DNA of 64,000 nt from Sycobia sp. Sy_11 (lineage: Eukaryota; Arthropoda; Insecta; Hymenoptera; Epichrysomallidae): the NCBI GenBank assembly GCA_018907035.1, contig JACCIC010000139.1, positions 1,295,001-1,359,000 of the forward strand. Reading direction: 5' to 3'. A program made the position numbers and the translations under genes. The notes beneath the pieces were generated by a model. The model made no database searches, was not told the DNA's origin, and saw nothing but the letters and a program-made list of their open reading frames with translations. How positions within the stretch are numbered: the first letter of the stretch is position 1; each line of letters begins with the position of its first letter. Below are positions 58,995 through 64,000 of this stretch, piece by piece.

Positions 58995-59909
58995 GGGAAT
59001 AGCTCCGTTCTACTTTCCTCCCTCTTATTCTGTCGCTCTCCATCAGAACGCGGGGAACCTCTGCATTCCGCGCTTATACGGGGGGCCGGGGCCATCGGGG
59101 GGGGGGGGCGTCGTATGGAACGACTCGCGCGCGCGCGCGCGCATGAGGGAGCAATCACAAAGACAAGATCGCTCGGGCGGCGATAGATCGATGATGATAA
59201 TAATAAAAGGAGAAAAAAAAGACGCGAGCATCTACGCGCGGCCGATGGTGGGGTTCGGGGGCGCAGAGTCGTATCAGCCCGACGGAGCGGTCGTCGGCGG
59301 AGCGAGTAAAACAAAGGAGATTCCCCGACGGCCGAGGACGAGAGAGGGGGCGTGGGGGGGGGGAGGAAGAGAGCGAGAACTGCTTGCAGCAGGAGGGCGA
59401 GTGCGCAAGAGTATACATAAAGGGTCGAGGATGAAGACTGCGCGGGGACAACTTGTCGCGGAAGTGGCCCGTTTCCCGGGACAGTCGATCATCCGGTTGA
59501 GAGTTCATGAAACGGACGGTCGCGCGTGCGGTCGTCACTCCCTCCTCGCGCTCGGAGAGTTCGACGTCCAACCCCTCCCCCGCTCCTTCTGCCCCGCCGA
59601 CACCCACACCCTGGGAAAAGGTGCAGTTTATATATAGTTACCCCTCGTACTTTCTCGACATAAAACACTCAGCTCTCTACCTCTCACTCGCTCTCTCGCT
59701 CTCTCGCTCTCTCCCCCCCTCTCTTTCTGTCTCCGGTCCCCGAGGGTCCCGCGATGTAATGCGAACAGCTCGCATAAGAAAAGGGTCAGCCATGTGTGCG
59801 CACGCGCGCACGGTCCAGTATGGGAGTTCGCCTCGGGGCCATCGTCGAAAGATAAGAGAGAGTGAGAGAGGGAGGGGGGGAGAAAGGAGACGTCATTCAG
59901 GTAGAGGAA

Positions 59910-59910
<1 letters not shown>

Positions 59911-59953
<43 letters not shown>
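59911..59953. repeat. (GA)n microsatellite
   Basis: GA tract with one AAA interruption near its 5' end. An imperfect CT tract lies about 200 bp upstream in opposite sense. Confidence 0.96.
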
Positions 59954-59958
<5 letters not shown>

Positions 59959-60130
59959 AACCACGGGGGGCTTCGATGCGTGTTTGTGCCGGGCGCGCTC
60001 ATAACATCTCGAGAGGTGGCGGGGACCCTCGCGCCGCTCGCACCGGGGCCCGAGCGTGGCGCGCGCATTAAATCCCCGGCCTCTCTTCCTCTCACGCTGT
60101 ATCTGCCGCTCTCACTCGCCGCCGTCTCCA

Positions 60131-61480
60131 CTTTGTTAAAATAAGTTCTGTAATCTACGGGACACATTGTTCCGATAAAATTTTTAAACGGCTCTTAAGC
60201 GCACGGTTCCCCAGCCGGGGGTTAGCTCGTGTCTGCCTATTAATTTCGAGCGAGTCGATACTTTTGTGATAATATTTCGTCCAATTAAAATTCTAACCCC
60301 GAAATTTGAAATATTGTCTATTACTAGATGTAACCGATGCACATATGTAAGAATGTAGTTTTCAGCGTGCTGTTTTTAATTTTTTGGTGAAATTGTAATT
60401 GAAATTTCCATCAATTTCAAAGTTTTAAATGAATTTTGTACCGAACACCAACAAATATTTGAATCTTCGCGTATAATATTATTTAATTTTTAATTATAAC
60501 TCGATATCGTTTAATAAAAATTTTAAATACTGATTTTTAATTCCTGTAAATGAAAAACACATATAACAGAGGCCAAATTTAAATTTAAATTATAATTAAC
60601 ACACTTTTATTTTATCCAGTAAACGAATTCTTCATTACTTATGTTTTAAATTTAATGTGAAATATACTGTACTGAGTGTTACACTTGTACATTAAATTTA
60701 ATGTAAATTTTGATTGCTGACATTAATTGAAATTCATTATACACTCCAAATTTGCTTTTAATAAATATGTACTGTATTACAAACTCTAACGGTAGATATT
60801 TTCTTTTTAAAGTCAATTAATATTTGTATTTTTTATAATATATTAAATAATAGTCGACTGCAGTGCAATTAAAAATATAACAATAATAACATAATTTTTT
60901 GGCTTTAAACCAAACAAACCAAAATATAAAGGGAAATTTCTACATTCGTAGTTGTAAGATACGAATGTTAAATTAATATAGTTGTTTTATATCGATTCAC
61001 GTCCGTGCACTAGTCGAAGGAATTGTAGTTTTTTATTGAAAATCAATAAAAGATTTGAAAAGGGTCTTTCGTGTAAGAAAATGTCAAACAACGCTTTTCC
61101 ATCATGTAAGCATGTAAATTTTTGAGGGAAGCCCAACAGAGCCCGGGGCGAGAGAATGAGGGAACACGTAAGGATCGCTTCGCTGCCCTCGCATCTCTTT
61201 TCTGTCTTAGACCTAATCGAGCTCTGGAAAGGTGAAATTTTTAGCCTTTGATGGAATTGGATGGGAACCAAATGAATTGGACGAAGTCTTTGTTGGAATA
61301 TCGACCGCGTACCAACCGGTTTTTTTTTCCTTTTTTTTCTTCAAATATAGCGTCGACCCATATCGAGAGACCGGCGACACCGGAATTCATTGCCTTTCTT
61401 AAATAATGTTTCCTGATTGAGACGGGGAGATAAGATCGTCGACTGTGGGATGAGTTTTCGAACAATTGCTCGGTGCTTAA
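60131..61480. other. AT-rich unique DNA, no gene seen
   Basis: About 1.35 kb. Contains the imperfect palindrome CGGGACA/TGTTCCG at 60158-60174 and the 18-nt palindrome at 60688-60705. The minus-strand frames at 60987-61271 and 61241-61465 have no recognisable family. Confidence 0.57.
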
Positions 61481-61503
61481 ATTTTCCGTATTGCGTTATA
61501 CAC

Positions 61504-61504
<1 letters not shown>

Positions 61505-61566
<62 letters not shown>

Positions 61567-61567
61567 G
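61505..61567. repeat. (TA)n microsatellite, 63 nt
   Basis: TA tract with one TG interruption near its 3' end. Confidence 0.97.
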
Positions 61568-62901
61568 ATGCCCCGAACGAACCCCCCTGTTTGACCTCCA
61601 AACCTTGATATACGGAATGCGCACGTGTGAGAAAAAGGTTTTTTTTTCTTGGCGTACCTATATATAACACGCGTGTGTGCATGTGCCTGTGTAGGGGAAG
61701 CGAGTAAATACACCATCAGGGAGGATGGAGTACAGCAGCAGCATTTGGTCGGCGCCGCCACACGCGCGGAACCTCCGATCGCGTTACCTATACAAACAGC
61801 AGAGCAGATACACTGCAGAGACTCCATTATCGTCCAATCTTTACGGCTCACACTCTCATTCTCTCTCGCTCTCTCCCTCTGCCGCAACGCGCGCGCGCTT
61901 TTTTTTTCTTTTTATTTTTTCTTCTTTTTTAATATCCCTCATAATCGAAAACATGACTGGGGGCTTTCGGGAGCGCGCGCACAGAAAAAAAAAAATCCCG
62001 CGATACCTTTGTACCGATATATACGCCTTATATAAACCTCTCTCGACGCCGCTCCGTTTTCGAGATAGCAATTTCTGTATATTATAACCGGTAGTCGAGA
62101 GGCCCGACGGTATTACATTGTATGGGCAGTGGCCGACCCGTAACGGCCCAAAGCCGCCGATCAATCATCCGGGTACGTCTCCCTCTCCCTCTTCCGCTCT
62201 TCCCGAGCGTAAAGAAAGCGCACCGACTCGAGGAGAGGAGCAGCGAGAGTCTGCTCTCTCTCTCTTTCGCGCTACGGCCTATAGAAGCAGCGCCCCCCCT
62301 CCTAATTCCGAGCGACAGGCGGGCAGTGGCGGATGGATTGGCGGGGGTGGTGGGGGGGTCGATGAATTTTCCAATCACCACGAAGGAGCCGGTCCCCCCG
62401 TCTATTCCTCTCCCGATCCCCGGGGGGAGTTTCGGCGTCGACGGGTGTTCGCATATACTCCAAGATGATCGGTGAGGGAGTTTAACCGACGCGGTGCGAG
62501 CGGCCCCCTCCCCCTCCCCCACTCGGGAGCTTCGGGAGCTGCAGTTTCGTCGTTGTTTTTCGAGTCAATGTAAATTTCAACTATATCCGTGATACACTAC
62601 GCGCGTACACGGGCATACGCGAGGTGCACACACGACGACGGACGCGAGATTGAGACAGGACGGCCGGTAGTGCTGCCACTGCTGCCGCTGTTGCGCCGGA
62701 CGCTCTCCGACCCGCCGCCTCGGCTCTTCTCCTGCCTCTGTTACTGCTGGCGGGAGCGCCGGAGAGCGAGCGAGAGACGGCAGACTGGAGAGCGCGCGGG
62801 CGGGCGAAGCATCGAGGCCGTAAAGTCCTTTGTGCGCGTTCGACTGCTGTTATGCTGCCGGTCCGCTGGCCCGCCGCGTTCGCTCGTATAAGCGCCCGCG
62901 G

Positions 62902-62934
62902 GAGAGAGAGGGAGAGAGAGAGAGAGAGAGAGAG
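62902..62934. repeat. (GA)n microsatellite
   Basis: GA tract of 33 nt with one GG interruption. Confidence 0.95.
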
Positions 62935-63690
62935 CGATGCCGCCGCTCCGCTGCTCTTGTACAAGAGGGAATCGACTTGTAAAAGCGAGTTCTCTATAGG
63001 GAGAGAAGAAGAAGAAGAAGAATAGGAATAAGAAGGGGCAGACGAGAAAAAGTATAGGAGCGTGAAGAGACGGGGGCATCGGAGTCTCCCCCCCCTCCTG
63101 CCCCTCCTACCCCCGCATCGCCCGTTCTGTTCGCCGCACGGGTGGCGCTGACCAACAACAGCTGACGCGCTTGTACCCCCCCCCCCTATCTATCGCTTCC
63201 GAAGCGTTGTTCGCGGTTGTTCCGTTTCTCCGACGGGACGTGTCTCCGACCTCCCCGCCCACCGCCGCGGCGCGAACTTCGCCGCATCCCTCGTGTGCAA
63301 TACGCAAAAAGCGCCGGGTATTCTGGAGCGCGCTCCGCGACTCCTCCGATTCGGGGCTGCTATCCTTTTACCTCGACCCCGCCTCCCGTGCGTGCACGCG
63401 CGCGCACGCACAATTCGACCGTCCCTCCCGCCCCGGAGGCGCTACCTTTCAAATACCATCAGCCCCCCTCCCTTCCTCGCCTCTCTCGCTCTCTCTCACT
63501 CACTTATCATCGAGAGAAGGATAGTGGGAAAGAGATTGGGGGAAAGGGGGCAGCCACACTCGCGTGCACACGCCGATCGATATTTTCTCTACGTATATGT
63601 TTACTGTATATTATATAGCGAAGGAACTCCCGGAGGGCGTAGGAAAACACGCGGGCGTCGCGCGTAAACACGCATTCGGAATATATCAAA

Positions 63691-64000
63691 GCTCCATCGA
63701 CGCCTCTCGCCTCGATGATTAGATGACTATTCCGTCGAACCAACTGTTTGTGCATATAAACCAATAGCATTGCACGTCAAAGAAATACACCCTTTGTTTA
63801 CCGTGTTTTCTAATGATAATCATAACAATAATGATAATAATAGAAGAAGAACGCTCGAGCTGTAAAGTAAAAAAAAAAAAAAAACGCGCTGCACTCGAGG
63901 AAGCCAACTACAGACCCTCTTCTCTCGAGCGCGGGACGAGCTCTCCCCTCGGGGGGGGGGGGGACGATAAGCCCTTTAATCGCGGCACTCGATCGGCTTA
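63691..64000. other. Window end: AT-rich, then poly-A and poly-G runs
   Basis: Short AT-rich stretch followed by A16 at 63869-63884 and G13 at 63951-63963. No gene recognised. Confidence 0.6.

Larger units (their letters stand above)
58921..60130. other. CpG-rich, microsatellite-bearing segment
   Basis: Contains (TA)n 58939-58991, G12 at 59097-59108, an alternating CG run 59126-59142, G10 at 59354-59363, CT-rich sequence 59676-59713 and (GA)n 59911-59953. Confidence 0.6.
61481..63690. other. CpG-rich, repeat-bearing segment
   Basis: Contains (TA)n 61505-61567, T-rich sequence near 61898-61930, (GA)n 62902-62934, a GAA stretch near 63006-63021 and C11 at 63176-63186. No exon recognised in the overlapping frames. 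Confidence 0.6.

Overview
The window reads as nuclear DNA of an insect, most likely a hymenopteran (ant or wasp-like). That assignment is an inference from style, not from any gene: CpG is abundant rather than depleted, (TA)n and (GA)n/(CT)n microsatellites are extremely dense, and strongly AT-rich unique DNA alternates with CpG-rich DNA. There are no operons, ribosome-binding sites, CRISPR arrays or other prokaryotic features. I found no protein-coding gene, tRNA, rRNA or known microRNA that I can support. The long open frames on both strands are by-products of microsatellites ((TA)n reads as Tyr-Ile, (GA)n as Arg-Glu, (CT)n as Ser-Leu, (CA)n as His-Thr or Cys-Val) and of stop-poor CpG-rich sequence. 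The window is best described as a gene desert, either intergenic or inside a very large intron.

Layout. About two dozen AT-rich, mostly unique segments (0.3-1.8 kb) alternate with CpG-rich segments (0.4-2.8 kb). The CpG-rich segments carry most of the microsatellites: about thirty (TA)n tracts of 30 nt or more, about forty (GA)n or (CT)n tracts, and more than twenty poly-G or poly-C runs of 10 nt or more. The main AT-rich segments are near 3.3-4.7, 11.3-13.0, 14.5-15.8, 17.6-18.8, 22.5-23.5, 24.8-26.5, 27.4-28.3, 31.1-32.6, 34.0-34.9, 35.9-36.9, 38.2-39.2, 40.7-42.3, 48.7-49.9, 52.9-53.9, 55.7-56.4 and 60.1-61.5 kb.

The features that stand out lie mostly in the AT-rich segments. (1) A 112-nt hairpin at 38560-38671 has arms of about 40 nt, including an uninterrupted 18-bp stretch, and is a candidate microRNA precursor or snapback element. 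(2) A nested fold-back structure at 27545-28093 has 37-nt inverted repeats 420 bp apart and an overlapping 45-nt inverted repeat pair with a 47-nt loop; it is probably a MITE-like non-autonomous transposon with a rearranged end. (3) Candidate regulatory sites are an RFX X-box beside a CACGTG E-box (11582-11620), a TATA box/initiator pair at canonical spacing (8897-8930), and a homeodomain-type site cluster inside an inverted repeat (22065-22126). These are motif observations only. No genes are visible, so nothing can be said about how genes here work together.
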